From assembly GCA_947502885.1 (NCBI GenBank), contig CANNBP010000002.1, forward strand, positions 248,001-312,000: a stretch of DNA of 64,000 bases, read 5' to 3'. The translations under genes were made by a program, and so were the position numbers. Under the pieces are notes generated by a model. That model searched no databases. It was not told where the DNA came from and saw nothing but the letters and a program-made list of their open reading frames with translations. Source of the DNA: an uncultured Aquimarina sp. Its GTDB lineage: Bacteria > Bacteroidota > Bacteroidia > Flavobacteriales > Flavobacteriaceae. Below are positions 28,550 to 38,035 of this stretch, piece by piece; positions within the stretch are counted from its first letter, which is position 1; every line of letters begins with the position of its first letter.

Positions 28550-30760
28550 ATGAAAAAAATTGTAATCTTCATACTATTAATGTGCTTATTTCCTGTTAAG
28601 ACTTTTAGCCAAGAGGGAGATAAACGATCTGCTCCTATGACGATGGTTATAAAAGGTTCGGTAAAAGAAAAAAGTACTAGAAAGGCTATAAAAGGAGTAG
28701 AAGTTTCTATACCGGGTAAGGGGTCTGTTATGACAGATATGTTTGGAGATTTTAAAATTAAGGCAAAAGTTGGGGATAAGTTAATAATAACTCATGATAG
28801 CTTTACCCCAATCCACTATACTATCAAAGATGGCCAGAAGATTGATGTTTTGGTGAAAGATAATCCAACAGAATCCCGGTCAAAATCAATGCTTATAAAA
28901 AAGAGTGAGTCGCAATATAAAAGTTATTTAAATGCGGCAAAAGAATCATTAACCAAAGATGCGGCAATAGGTATAGAAAATATTACTATGGCTTTGGAAA
29001 CTGTTAGGGATGATGATCGATCATCTAATTCAAAGAAAGCTGAACTTTTTGAAACGTTGGCAGATATATATAGTTATTGGAAACAGCCCGATCTTGCAGA
29101 GAGTAATTATCAAATAAGCTTAAAGCATAAGTATAGTACATCTGTAAAGATTAAGCTAGGAAATGTACAGCTAGAAAATAAGAGTTACCAATCTGCACTA
29201 TTTACTTTTAGTGAGTTAAAAACCTCAAGATTAAATAGCAAGCAAAAGGTAGAAGTTTATAAAGGTTTGGGAGATTGTAGTCGAGGTTTGAAACAGTTTT
29301 CAAATGCAATAAATAACTATAATAAAGCACTTTCTATAAGTCAAAGAAATGGATTTGATGATGAGGTGATTTTGTTGAATTCGAAATTAGCAGAATTGCT
29401 GCAACAAGAAGGTAATGTTGATGACGCTGAAGGGTATTTAGATAATTCTGTAAAACTGGCTAGAAAAAAAGATAAAAAAACATCTGCAAGACAAAATACT
29501 GTTGCTGCAGATTTTTATAATAAGTCGAATAGTTATGACAAAGAGATACAATTAAGAAAAGAGGCACTTGAGGATATAGAAGAGTTAGAAATAGAAAGTG
29601 ATGTTACTCCTGCACAAGAGGACCGGACATTAACTACGCAGGTTCAGAATTATAAAATAGCAAAAGCATTCGCTGCTCAAGATGAATATGATGAAGCAAT
29701 ACCTTATTTAAAAGAGAGTATTAAAGAGGCAGAATCAAAGAATGATTTGATCGTTCAGAAAGATGCTACTAGAAAATTAGGAGAGCTTTACAGAGAAAAA
29801 GGTGAGTTGAAAAAAGCATCAGAAACTTTTAAGGAATATGAGGTAATTATTGATAAACTATATGTTCAAAAGGAGCAAGAAATATCACAAGCAGCTAGAT
29901 TTAGTAGAGAACTAGCGCAAAGGGCAAACCGTATTACAACCTTAGAAAAGGATAGAGAATTAAATGAAACTAGGTATGAGCTTGCTTTTGCATCTCAAGA
30001 ATTAGCTGATCAGCAAAGTTTACGCCAGCGCATTATAATTTACTTCTTAATAGGGTTGACTATTTTGTTGTTTTTTGCAGCATATTTGATGTATCGTAAT
30101 ATGAAACAACAACGATATGCTAATAATATTCTTGCACTTAAGTCATTGCGATCACAGATGAACCCTCATTTTATTTTTAATGCATTAAACTCTGTGAATA
30201 CATTCATAGCTACAAGTGATGAAAGAACTGCTAATCGATATCTTACAGATTTTTCATTATTAATGAGAGCGGTTTTAGAAAATAGTGAAGAAGATTTTAT
30301 CTTACTTGAAAAGGAGATCGAGTTGTTAAAATTGTATGTGCAATTAGAACATTTTAGATTTAAGGATAAATTTGAATATGATATAGAAGTGGATCCTAAA
30401 ATTAATATTAATGAGTATATGATTCCTCCAATGTTACTACAACCCTATGTCGAAAATGCTGTATGGCACGGATTGAGGTACAAAACGGAAAAGGGACAAC
30501 TCTCTATTAGGTTTGCAAAAAGCACAAATGATAGTATAGAAATAACAATAGGAGATAACGGAATTGGCCGTAAGAAATCTGCAGAATTAAAAACATTGCA
30601 TCAAAAATCGCAAAAATCAAAAGGAATGGGTAATATTCAAAAACGAATTGCAATTCTTAATGAGATGTATAAAGATAAAGTAGATGTTTTTATAGTTGAT
30701 CTAGATGGAGATGCACAAGGATCGGGAACAGAAGTAAAATTAATTCTTAAAAAAGACTAA
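28550..30760 (+). CDS. LytS-type sensor histidine kinase with carboxypeptidase-like and TPR sensor region
   Basis: 736 residues. Order: signal peptide (1-20), a carboxypeptidase-regulatory-like beta domain (about 33-105, MVIKGSVKEK to LIITHDSF), several TPR repeats (about 130-430), a coiled coil, one membrane helix (about 493-515), and a His-kinase domain with the phosphoacceptor His540 in QMNPHFIFNALNS, then an HATPase with YVENAVWHGL, GDNGIG and GMGNIQKR. The sensor part is periplasmic. The stop overlaps the start of a LytTR regulator by one base, so the two form a cognate pair. Confidence 0.94.
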   Translation: MKKIVIFILLMCLFPVKTFSQEGDKRSAPMTMVIKGSVKEKSTRKAIKGVEVSIPGKGSVMTDMFGDFKIKAKVGDKLIITHDSFTPIHYTIKDGQKIDVLVKDNPTESRSKSMLIKKSESQYKSYLNAAKESLTKDAAIGIENITMALETVRDDDRSSNSKKAELFETLADIYSYWKQPDLAESNYQISLKHKYSTSVKIKLGNVQLENKSYQSALFTFSELKTSRLNSKQKVEVYKGLGDCSRGLKQFSNAINNYNKALSISQRNGFDDEVILLNSKLAELLQQEGNVDDAEGYLDNSVKLARKKDKKTSARQNTVAADFYNKSNSYDKEIQLRKEALEDIEELEIESDVTPAQEDRTLTTQVQNYKIAKAFAAQDEYDEAIPYLKESIKEAESKNDLIVQKDATRKLGELYREKGELKKASETFKEYEVIIDKLYVQKEQEISQAARFSRELAQRANRITTLEKDRELNETRYELAFASQELADQQSLRQRIIIYFLIGLTILLFFAAYLMYRNMKQQRYANNILALKSLRSQMNPHFIFNALNSVNTFIATSDERTANRYLTDFSLLMRAVLENSEEDFILLEKEIELLKLYVQLEHFRFKDKFEYDIEVDPKININEYMIPPMLLQPYVENAVWHGLRYKTEKGQLSIRFAKSTNDSIEITIGDNGIGRKKSAELKTLHQKSQKSKGMGNIQKRIAILNEMYKDKVDVFIVDLDGDAQGSGTEVKLILKKD

Positions 30761-31491
30761 TGAATTTAACAGCAATAATTGTAGACGACGAAACCAATAA
30801 TCGTGACATTCTTAGAAATTATTTAACAAAATACTGTTCTTCTGTTACTGTATTAGGAGAAGCTGCGAGTGTTAAAGAAACTCTAAGTCTCCTAGAAACT
30901 CATACACCAGATGTGGTTTTTTTAGATGTAGAAATGCCTTACGGAAATGCGTTCGATTTATTAGAACAAGTACCCGATCGAACTTTTGAAATTATTTTTG
31001 TAACAGCGTATGATCATTATGCGGTAGATGCTTTAAATGCTCAAGCCACATATTATTTGCTTAAACCAATAGCTATTGATGATCTTATCAAAGCTGTAGA
31101 ACATGTTAGTTATATTAAACAGCGTGAAACTGCCTTACAGGATACAATCTTAAAACCTAAAGTGTCTACCGTTGAAGGGAAAATAACTATTCCTCAGCAA
31201 GATGGTTTTGAAGTATTAGAAATTTCTAATATTTTATATTGTGAAGCAGATGATAACTACACTAAAATATTTCTAACGAAAGGACAGAAGTTAGTAAGTA
31301 AAACGCTTAAATATTTTGAAGAATCCTTACATCCGCATGGTTTTGTTAGAATTCATAAGAGTTATTTGGTAAACGTTAGTGGTATTACTAGATATAGAAA
31401 AGGAAAAGGTGGTAGTGTTGTTTTGTCATCAGGTAAAGAGTTAACTGTATCATCATCAAAAAAGGGGATGCTCTTAGATTATTTTAAATAA
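30760..31491 (+). CDS. LytTR-family response regulator
   Basis: 243 residues. Receiver domain (1-about 120) with acidic pocket Asp9/Asp10, phosphoacceptor Asp56 (FLDVEMP), Thr82 and Lys102 (LLKPI), then a LytTR DNA-binding domain (about 145-243; ILYCEADDNYTKIFL and GFVRIHKSYLVN). All catalytic positions are intact. Its start (ATG sharing the A of the kinase TAA) indicates translational coupling. LytTR domains bind paired direct repeats; I found no convincing pair nearby, so targets are unknown. Confidence 0.95.
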   Translation: MNLTAIIVDDETNNRDILRNYLTKYCSSVTVLGEAASVKETLSLLETHTPDVVFLDVEMPYGNAFDLLEQVPDRTFEIIFVTAYDHYAVDALNAQATYYLLKPIAIDDLIKAVEHVSYIKQRETALQDTILKPKVSTVEGKITIPQQDGFEVLEISNILYCEADDNYTKIFLTKGQKLVSKTLKYFEESLHPHGFVRIHKSYLVNVSGITRYRKGKGGSVVLSSGKELTVSSSKKGMLLDYFK

Positions 31492-31518
31492 TTTGTTTTA
31501 TTAAATAACTTTCTTTTG

Positions 31519-31545
31519 ATAAAAGCTTGTCTAAGCTTTTATGTT
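31519..31545. terminator. Bidirectional terminator
   Basis: 10-bp perfect stem ataaaagctt (31519-31528) / aagcttttat (31533-31542), 4-base loop, between the LytTR gene and the convergent HExxH gene. Confidence 0.8.
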
Positions 31546-32043
31546 TTATGGGTTCAAATATGCCAGTGTCTTTCGCTTTGTATATACTGGAGAATCTTCA
31601 AATAGGACTTTGATTTGATTATCCCAATCTCTTACTATTTCAAAATAACTTGAATTAACAACAGACATTATTTTGCCACAATCATCACAAACATGTTTGT
31701 CGTATTCAAGAAAGTAATGGGCGAACTCATGAAAAGCTACAACTTTAAGTATTTCTTGGTCTAACATAGCAACCCAGCTTATGACTATATTTTCTATTTC
31801 ATTGTTCTTATTACGAGTAACCATTCCTAAGGTTGATGCCTTAGGACTTACATGTAGCGTGTCTACAATGTCTACTGTCTTGAGCTTAAATAGTTTGTCA
31901 TGATAATCTATTTTGTACTTTTTGCAATACTCAAAGAAATTGTCTAGATGCGGTTTTAATCTTCCATCGATCTGAACTCTATTTTGAGCAGAAATAGTAA
32001 AAGAAAAGAATAAGGTAATTAGTACATAAAGACAATGTTTCAT
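31546..32043 (-). CDS. Exported putative zinc metallopeptidase (HExxH)
   Basis: 165 residues from the ATG at 32043, which opens a signal peptide (about 1-20, FTISAQ); the in-frame ATG at 32073 only adds a non-hydrophobic extension. His105-Glu106-Phe-Ala-His109 (AFHEFAHYFLEYDKH) is a classic gluzincin-type helix and is followed by Cys119-x-x-Cys122. The protein is short for a protease and may be a minimal or degenerate peptidase. Not recognised as a named family. Convergent with the two-component pair, so a link to it is only positional. Confidence 0.8.
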   Translation of the reverse strand: MKHCLYVLITLFFSFTISAQNRVQIDGRLKPHLDNFFEYCKKYKIDYHDKLFKLKTVDIVDTLHVSPKASTLGMVTRNKNNEIENIVISWVAMLDQEILKVVAFHEFAHYFLEYDKHVCDDCGKIMSVVNSSYFEIVRDWDNQIKVLFEDSPVYTKRKTLAYLNP

Positions 32044-32361
32044 AAGGATCGTTTTAGGGGTAATTATGATCAATGTTTTATATTATAAGTGACTCATAGT
32101 CAAATAAATAAAGAACAAGGTCAAATTAAGTAAAAAAAACAGTTAAAAAACGATAAAAAGTGTTAAAATTCGATTAAAAGCTATTTTTAACAAAAAAATA
32201 ACCAAAAATGAAGTCTTTTTCTTACTATTAAAGCAAATGGATGGGGAGTTTTTCTCCTTTAACTAATTAGGGACAGAAATCAGTCCTTGCCTTGATGTTT
32301 TGAAAATTAGGTTTGTTTAGAGAGGGAGTAGGATGTCTTTTGTAAGACTTTAAGAGAAATC
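32044..32361. other. Gene-free AT-rich spacer
   Basis: Upstream region of the HExxH gene and downstream region of murI. No ORF longer than a dozen codons. A weak hairpin gtctt/aagac (32335-32348) may serve murI. Nothing else recognisable. Confidence 0.5.
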
Positions 32362-33150
32362 TCAAAAATCCAATTTATCTATTTTAATAGATTCATTTTC
32401 AATTTGAAGGATATTTTTTAGGGTATTTGGATTCGCATTTGTGTATAAACTATGTTTTCCATTTTCTTTCTGTGGATTTAGTAGATTCTTAGTCTTTAGT
32501 ACGGCTTTTGTTTGCCTGGCTACTGCTTCACCAGAATCAATAATTGTAACATTATCAGAGAACATTTTTGTTAGTATAGGGATGAGGTAGGGGTAGTGTG
32601 TACATCCTAAAACTAGATAATCAATATTGTTTTTGATCATTGGCGAAATATATGAATTAAGAAGTGAATACATTTCTTCAGAATTAATTTTCCCATCTTC
32701 TATAAGTTCTACTAATCCTGTTCCAATTACCTCAATCACTTCGATATTTTGTGCGTAGAGATTAGATGTCTTTGTAAATAATTCGCTTGATAAGGTGCCT
32801 TTTGTAGCGAGTACACCTACTTTTCTAGTTTTGGTAGCTATTGCTGCTGGTTTAATAGCTGGCTCTATGCCAATAATTGGAATGTCATAGGTTAAACGTA
32901 ATGTTTGTATTGCATTAGTGGTAGCTGTATTGCATGCAACCACTATAGTTTTACAGCCCATCTCGATTAGCTTATTCGCGTTTTTAACACTTAATGAAAT
33001 GATCTCGCTTTTGTTGCGCTTGCCATATGGAGCATTTGTACTGTCCGCAAGATATATTGTATTCTCATTAGGAAGCAATGATATGATTTCTTTCCAAATC
33101 GAGGTTCCTCCTATACCAGAGTCGAATATACCTATTGGGTTATTTTGCAT
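32362..33150 (-). CDS. murI: Glutamate racemase
   Basis: 262 residues, standard. Converts L- to D-glutamate for peptidoglycan in the cytoplasm. Catalytic landmarks are present: IGIFDSGIGG at 6-15 (Asp10, Ser11), first catalytic Cys73 in VACNTATTNA, and the second in LGCTHYPYL. Located downstream of the bamA-ompH-ompH block but after a terminator, so it probably has its own promoter. Complete and normal. Confidence 0.96.
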   Translation of the reverse strand: MQNNPIGIFDSGIGGTSIWKEIISLLPNENTIYLADSTNAPYGKRNKSEIISLSVKNANKLIEMGCKTIVVACNTATTNAIQTLRLTYDIPIIGIEPAIKPAAIATKTRKVGVLATKGTLSSELFTKTSNLYAQNIEVIEVIGTGLVELIEDGKINSEEMYSLLNSYISPMIKNNIDYLVLGCTHYPYLIPILTKMFSDNVTIIDSGEAVARQTKAVLKTKNLLNPQKENGKHSLYTNANPNTLKNILQIENESIKIDKLDF

Positions 33151-33172
33151 GGTTAAGTGTAATTTTGTCTCA

Positions 33173-33212
33173 AAAATAAAAAAACAGCGAGATGTGACTC
33201 GCTGTTTTTTTT
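33173..33212 (-). terminator. Terminator after the ompH genes
   Basis: 11-bp perfect stem aaaacagcgag (33181-33191) / ctcgctgtttt (33198-33208), 6-base loop; on the minus strand followed by a T-run. Ends the porG-like to ompH operon. Confidence 0.88.
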
Positions 33213-33238
33213 ATTTTTCTAAGAAAGTAGAAGTGTTT

Positions 33239-33748
33239 TTAGATTCCAAGATCTTTTTTTACATCTGCCATTAGGTTTTTACCATCAGCCATAATTACTC
33301 CTGTTCCTGTTGTAGAATCTAATACATACTCAAATCCTTGAGCTCTTGCTACTTTTTGAATAGATGTACGAGCTTTTTCGTAAATAGGCTTCATTAATTC
33401 AATTTCTTTTTTCTGAAGATCTTGAAGTGCATTTTGTCTATAGTCGTTAATACTTTTTTCTGTAGTTTGTATTTCTTGTTGTCTTTTTAAGTTCTCCTCG
33501 TCTGTTTTAGTTTCTGCTTCTTGAGAATACTTTTTAATCGTATTTTGTAACTCTAGTACCATGTTTCTGATTTCTGCATCATACGTCTTGTTAAGCTTCT
33601 CTATTTCACTTTTAGCATTTTTAAAATCAGGCATAGCTTCAACAAGTTCTTGAGATGCGATATGTGCTACTTTAGATTGAGCATTCACAAAACTTGATGT
33701 CCCTATTATTAGTGCAATTGCTACTAGTAGTGTCTTAAATTGTTTCAT
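33239..33748 (-). CDS. OmpH/Skp family periplasmic chaperone (short)
   Basis: 169 residues. Signal peptide (1-23, SFVNAQ) then the Skp fold: a strand (KVAHIASQELVEAMP), two long coiled-coil arms (about 40-125, EIEKLNKTYDAEIRNM) and a closing strand pair (FEYVLDSTTGTGVIM). Skp trimers hold unfolded outer-membrane proteins on the way to BamA, encoded two genes upstream in the same operon. Last gene of the unit. Confidence 0.93.
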   Translation of the reverse strand: MKQFKTLLVAIALIIGTSSFVNAQSKVAHIASQELVEAMPDFKNAKSEIEKLNKTYDAEIRNMVLELQNTIKKYSQEAETKTDEENLKRQQEIQTTEKSINDYRQNALQDLQKKEIELMKPIYEKARTSIQKVARAQGFEYVLDSTTGTGVIMADGKNLMADVKKDLGI

Positions 33749-33790
33749 TTGTAATTAATGTTAAATTAAAGGTGTTATAAATTTGTAATA

Positions 33791-34624
33791 TTAATTTTCG
33801 GGTGTGTTACCTCTATCTAGATCTTCTTTTTTTGCCTTTAGTGCATTAATAGAATCTCTTTTTCTTTTTTGAAGTGCAAGTAATTTGGCTCTTCTTTCTT
33901 CAAATTCTTTCTTTTTTGCAGCTCTAATAGAGTCTCGCTCTGCCTTTCTAATAGCAAGAAGTTCTTCTCTTTCAGACAATTTCTGAATAGCTGCTTTTTC
34001 TCTATCTGTAACCTCTCGTTCTTGCTCGACATTTCTATCTTCATTTCGCTCAAGAGCTCTTTTTTCTTTCTTACTATTTAACTGTTTTCTTTTTGACGCT
34101 CGATTTATTCTTAGTAAAACTTGGTCGCTTATATCAAATCTATCGGCAGAGTAAAGCATTACTAAATCGGCTGATTTGTCAAAAATAAAATCGTATTTTT
34201 TGTTTTTGGCAATTTCTTGCACGGCTACAAAAACTTGATCTTGTACAGGCTGAACTAATCTTTTTTTCTGAATAAACAAATCTCCATTTGGACCAAACCT
34301 TTTTTGTTGATACTCCAGAACTTCTTTTTCTTTAAAATAAATATCTTCTTCTCTTTCTTCAATTAGCTCTTTTGTTAATAGCACCCTTTCGTTATCAAGA
34401 GTCTTGCGCATTTCTTCAACTTCTTTAAGTTTTGCTTCTATTTCAACTTTCCATTTTTGAACTTTGGTTTCGAGGTCAGCAGAAGCTTCTTTGTATTCGG
34501 GTACACTTTCAAGAATATACGCCATATCTATATATCCAATACGAATACCTTTTTGAGCGTGTACTACATTTGTTAATAAAAGCCAACTGGCTGCTGCAAC
34601 TAGAAAAAGACCCTTTGTTTTCAT
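33791..34624 (-). CDS. OmpH/Skp family chaperone with long charged tail
   Basis: 277 residues from the ATG at 34624; the in-frame ATG at 34696 runs back into the end of bamA and lacks a signal. Signal peptide 1-24, then an Skp-type region (GIRIGYIDMAYILESVPEY, coiled-coil arms, FIFDKSADLVMLY near 150-165). After about residue 180 comes a Lys/Arg/Glu-rich coiled coil of roughly 100 residues absent from the shorter paralogue. Two Skp homologues in tandem after bamA are usual in Bacteroidota; the tail may contact peptidoglycan or other envelope partners (inference). Confidence 0.92.
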   Translation of the reverse strand: MKTKGLFLVAAASWLLLTNVVHAQKGIRIGYIDMAYILESVPEYKEASADLETKVQKWKVEIEAKLKEVEEMRKTLDNERVLLTKELIEEREEDIYFKEKEVLEYQQKRFGPNGDLFIQKKRLVQPVQDQVFVAVQEIAKNKKYDFIFDKSADLVMLYSADRFDISDQVLLRINRASKRKQLNSKKEKRALERNEDRNVEQEREVTDREKAAIQKLSEREELLAIRKAERDSIRAAKKKEFEERRAKLLALQKRKRDSINALKAKKEDLDRGNTPEN

Positions 34625-34659
34625 GATTTTGTATGTATATTGAAATAATCGTGCCAAAA

Positions 34660-37290
34660 CTAAAATTGTTGTCCAATAATAAAGTGGGTTTGCCACCCGT
34701 TTGGTTGATTAGTGCCAGGTATAGGATCAAACCCATATCCAAAATCTATACCTAATAAACCAAATGCTGGCATAAATATACGTAAACCTGCTCCAGCAGA
34801 ACGATTTAATTGAAAAGGGTTAAACTTTTTAAAAGAATTATATGATGCTCCTCCTTCTAAAAAACCTAATACATAAATTGATGCTGCTGGTTTTAATGTT
34901 ATTGGATAACGAAGTTCTAACGAGTATTTGTTATAAATTGTTGCCCCATCAAAGTCAAATTCTGATTGATTAACATCTGTAAGTGGGCTAATAGATTGAT
35001 CAGGATACCCTCTTAATGCGATTATTTCACGGCCATCAAGGCTGTTTGCACCAGGAGAAGTACCTCCTAAGAAATAACGTTCAAAAGGTATGTTTCCTCT
35101 GTCATTATTGTATGCGCCTAGAAAACCATATTGAGCTTTTGTTTTTAGAACTAAAGGTTTTTTACCTAAGTTTACAAGACTGGTATACCAAGTACCATCA
35201 AACTTAATTTTATAGTATTCTAGCCATTTGAAACGTTTTTGGTCTATTTCTCCAATTTCAGTATTCTTTTCATTAATCTTGATTATATCTTGAGGATTTG
35301 TTCTGTCTAAGTTACTTATCTCTTCTTCAAGTGTTGCTTTATCTTCTGCTAATGCTTTGTAATCTACACCGTCAAAAAGAGAGTATGGAAGAGATAGTTT
35401 AGCAACGATATTAAACTCTGATCCTGCAATAGGGAAAACGGGGTTTACTGCTGTGTTATTTCTATTTAATCCTATTGTATATGCTATGTCATTAGATTCT
35501 CCATTTCCAAAAGTAAATAGCCTTGTGTTGTAATTTTTAAGGTTATAATGTCTTACACTTACAGCTTGTGATAACGTGAAATAGTTATCAGGCCAATTTA
35601 AACGCTTCGCAATACCAATAGAACCTCCTGTAATCAAAAATTTACTATCCTTATTCACGTTTCTTGATCTACCATCAAATTGAAATTGAACAGTATGAGA
35701 AAAGGATGATGAAAATTGGTATGGTCTTTTACCTCCTAACCAAGGTTCTATGAACGAAAGGCTATAAGTTCTGTAGAATCTACTGGCTTGTGCTCTTACT
35801 CTTAATGTTTGACCATCTCCCATTGGTAATGGGCTATATGATTCTTTGTTAAAAATGTTTCGGATTGAGAAGTTACTAAAAGCAAGTCCAAGTGTTCCAA
35901 CAAAGCCTCCACCACCAAAACCTCCTTGAAGTTCTATTTGGCTGGATCCTTTTTCAACAACAGGGTAATTGATATCTATTGTACCTTCTTGAGGATTAGC
36001 ATTTAAAAATTGCGGTTCTAATTGCTCTGGATCAAAAAAACCTAATTGACCTAGTTCACGAACCGTTCTTACTACAAGGTCTTTACTGTATCGTTGTCCA
36101 GGTTTAGTTCTTAAAGTTCTATAAACAACATGATCATTTGTTTTTTCATTTCCAGTAACGGTTATGTGATTGAAATAAGTTAGTTTTCCTTCACGAACTC
36201 TAATTTCAAAATCAATGGTATCATTATATACTTTCGTTTCTACCGCATCAACAGAAGAAAATAAATAGCCGTTGTTCTGGTATAGGTTTGTAATATCATC
36301 AGCATCAGGTTTTGTATTATCAGCAATCTGTTTTTTAAGAAGAACACTGTTGTAGACGTCACCTTTTTTTATAACTAATTGTCGTGCTAATTGTTGGTCC
36401 GTATAGACACTATTTCCTAAAAATGTGATATTACCAAAATAATGTTTGTTACCCTCTTCTACAGTAAGATTTAGAGAAACTTTTTTATCATCTTCGACGA
36501 TTAAAGTATCTGATGTGATTCGAGCATCTCGATATCCTTTCTCTTTGTATTTGGTAATAATACTTTCTTTGTCTTCAAGATAGTCGGCGCGAATGTATTT
36601 TGATCGTTTCCAAAAACGTAATGGCTTTTTACGTTTTGTGTTTTTCATAGCTTTACGAACCTTTGCATCAGAAAGTTGTTCGTTTCCTTCTATGTTGATT
36701 TGATCAATTTTAACTTTTTCGCCTCTATCTATTAGGACCACCATGTTTACCTTGTTGGTAGGTACGGTATCTTTTACAGGTATAGTGTTGATAGATACCT
36801 TAGTATTTAAGAATCCATCTTTTTTGTACTTATTCGTAATGTAATTTCGGGTAGTGGTTGTTAGGTTTTCGGTAACTTTAACCCCTTTGGTAAGACCATT
36901 ATCCTTGATTAACTCTTCGGTTTTACGTTTTTTAATTCCGTCAATTCTAACCTCGTTTAATTCTGGAACTTCTTGGATGTTAATTTCAATATCTGCAACA
37001 TCACCTTCTATCTTACTTATATAAAAATTAATATCACTAAACAATTCAAGATCCCACAACTTTTTTATGACCTTACTAATTCTGTCTCCTGGGAGAAAAA
37101 TTCGTTCCCCTTTTTTAAGGCCAGTAAAAGTAATTACCGTATTTTCATTATAAGTTGTAGTACCAGTAACTTTAATCTCTCCGATAATGTATTCTTTTCC
37201 GTTGGCACTTGGTACGTTTTGTGCAGAAATTGATGTTGTTATTAATAGGATAAATAACGTAAAATACGTAGTAGGTAGTTTTTTTATCAT
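34660..37290 (-). CDS. bamA: Outer-membrane protein assembly factor BamA
   Basis: 876 residues from the ATG at 37290, directly behind the uppS stop; the frame stays open to 37419 but that lies inside uppS and carries no signal. Signal peptide 1-24, five POTRA domains (about 30-420; GEIKVTGTTTYNENTV, INIEGNEQLSDAKVRKA, ITFLGNSVYTDQQLARQ, ITVTGNEKTNDHVVYRT) and an Omp85 barrel (about 450-876). The essential Omp85 insertase folds outer-membrane beta-barrels, including SprA-type translocons. Encoded between uppS and two Skp genes, a conserved Bacteroidota arrangement. Confidence 0.96.
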   Translation of the reverse strand: MIKKLPTTYFTLFILLITTSISAQNVPSANGKEYIIGEIKVTGTTTYNENTVITFTGLKKGERIFLPGDRISKVIKKLWDLELFSDINFYISKIEGDVADIEINIQEVPELNEVRIDGIKKRKTEELIKDNGLTKGVKVTENLTTTTRNYITNKYKKDGFLNTKVSINTIPVKDTVPTNKVNMVVLIDRGEKVKIDQINIEGNEQLSDAKVRKAMKNTKRKKPLRFWKRSKYIRADYLEDKESIITKYKEKGYRDARITSDTLIVEDDKKVSLNLTVEEGNKHYFGNITFLGNSVYTDQQLARQLVIKKGDVYNSVLLKKQIADNTKPDADDITNLYQNNGYLFSSVDAVETKVYNDTIDFEIRVREGKLTYFNHITVTGNEKTNDHVVYRTLRTKPGQRYSKDLVVRTVRELGQLGFFDPEQLEPQFLNANPQEGTIDINYPVVEKGSSQIELQGGFGGGGFVGTLGLAFSNFSIRNIFNKESYSPLPMGDGQTLRVRAQASRFYRTYSLSFIEPWLGGKRPYQFSSSFSHTVQFQFDGRSRNVNKDSKFLITGGSIGIAKRLNWPDNYFTLSQAVSVRHYNLKNYNTRLFTFGNGESNDIAYTIGLNRNNTAVNPVFPIAGSEFNIVAKLSLPYSLFDGVDYKALAEDKATLEEEISNLDRTNPQDIIKINEKNTEIGEIDQKRFKWLEYYKIKFDGTWYTSLVNLGKKPLVLKTKAQYGFLGAYNNDRGNIPFERYFLGGTSPGANSLDGREIIALRGYPDQSISPLTDVNQSEFDFDGATIYNKYSLELRYPITLKPAASIYVLGFLEGGASYNSFKKFNPFQLNRSAGAGLRIFMPAFGLLGIDFGYGFDPIPGTNQPNGWQTHFIIGQQF

Positions 37291-37294
37291 TTCT

Positions 37295-38032
37295 TTAACT
37301 GAGCTGCTCACTAGTTTTTCCAAATCTTCTTTCTCTTTTTTGATAATTGAATACGGCTTCGAATAAATCATTTCTTTTGAAATCGGGCCATAAAATTTCT
37401 GTAAAATATAATTCTGCATACGCTATTTGCCATAGTAGAAAATTGCTAATACGTTGTTCTCCGCTTGTACGTATTAATAAATCCACATCAGGTATATCTT
37501 TTGTATACAAATGCTCATTAATGACTGATTCATTTATGAGGTGTGGCGAAATTACACCATTTTTAACTTTAATACTTATTTCTTCGATAGTTTTTATGAT
37601 CTCTTCACGGCTACCATAGCTAAGTGCCAGAGTGAGCGTCATATGGGTGTTTTCTTTGGTTTTATCTATAACTTCATTAAGCTCTTCTCTAGCTTTTTTG
37701 GGGAGGGACTTCAAATTTCCTATGGCATTAAGCTTAATATTGTTATCCTGAAGTGTTTTTATTTCTTTTTTTAAAGAGCTTACCAGAAGTTTCATTAAAG
37801 TTTCAACTTCTAACTTGGGTCTATTCCAGTTTTCTGTTGAAAAGGCGTATAACGTGAGGTATTTTACTCCGATTTCGGCGCAGCTTTCTACAGCTTCGCG
37901 TACAGCTTTGGTTCCGTTTTCGTGACCTACAGCTCTAAATAATCCCTTTTTTTTGGCCCACCTACCATTACCATCCATAATTATGGCAATATGCTGGGGG
38001 ATATTAGAATTTAGTTGTTCTTTATCAATCAT
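37295..38032 (-). CDS. uppS: Undecaprenyl diphosphate synthase (cis-prenyltransferase)
   Basis: 245 residues. Makes the C55 lipid carrier precursor for peptidoglycan and surface glycans. Signature AIIMDGNGRWAKKKGL with catalytic Asp20, and the C-terminal RTSGEQRISNFLLWQ motif for diphosphate binding. It lies three bases after the porG-like gene and four bases before bamA, so the three are very tightly coupled. Complete. Confidence 0.96.
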   Translation of the reverse strand: MIDKEQLNSNIPQHIAIIMDGNGRWAKKKGLFRAVGHENGTKAVREAVESCAEIGVKYLTLYAFSTENWNRPKLEVETLMKLLVSSLKKEIKTLQDNNIKLNAIGNLKSLPKKAREELNEVIDKTKENTHMTLTLALSYGSREEIIKTIEEISIKVKNGVISPHLINESVINEHLYTKDIPDVDLLIRTSGEQRISNFLLWQIAYAELYFTEILWPDFKRNDLFEAVFNYQKRERRFGKTSEQLS

Positions 38033-38035
38033 TTT

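Noticed and set aside
32335..32348. Short gtctt/aagac stem as a murI terminator
   Set aside because: Only five base pairs and no clear T-run on the minus strand; mentioned in the spacer entry but not called.
37291..37419. Longer BamA start inside uppS
   Set aside because: It would overlap uppS by more than 120 bases and puts 43 residues ahead of a clear signal peptide.
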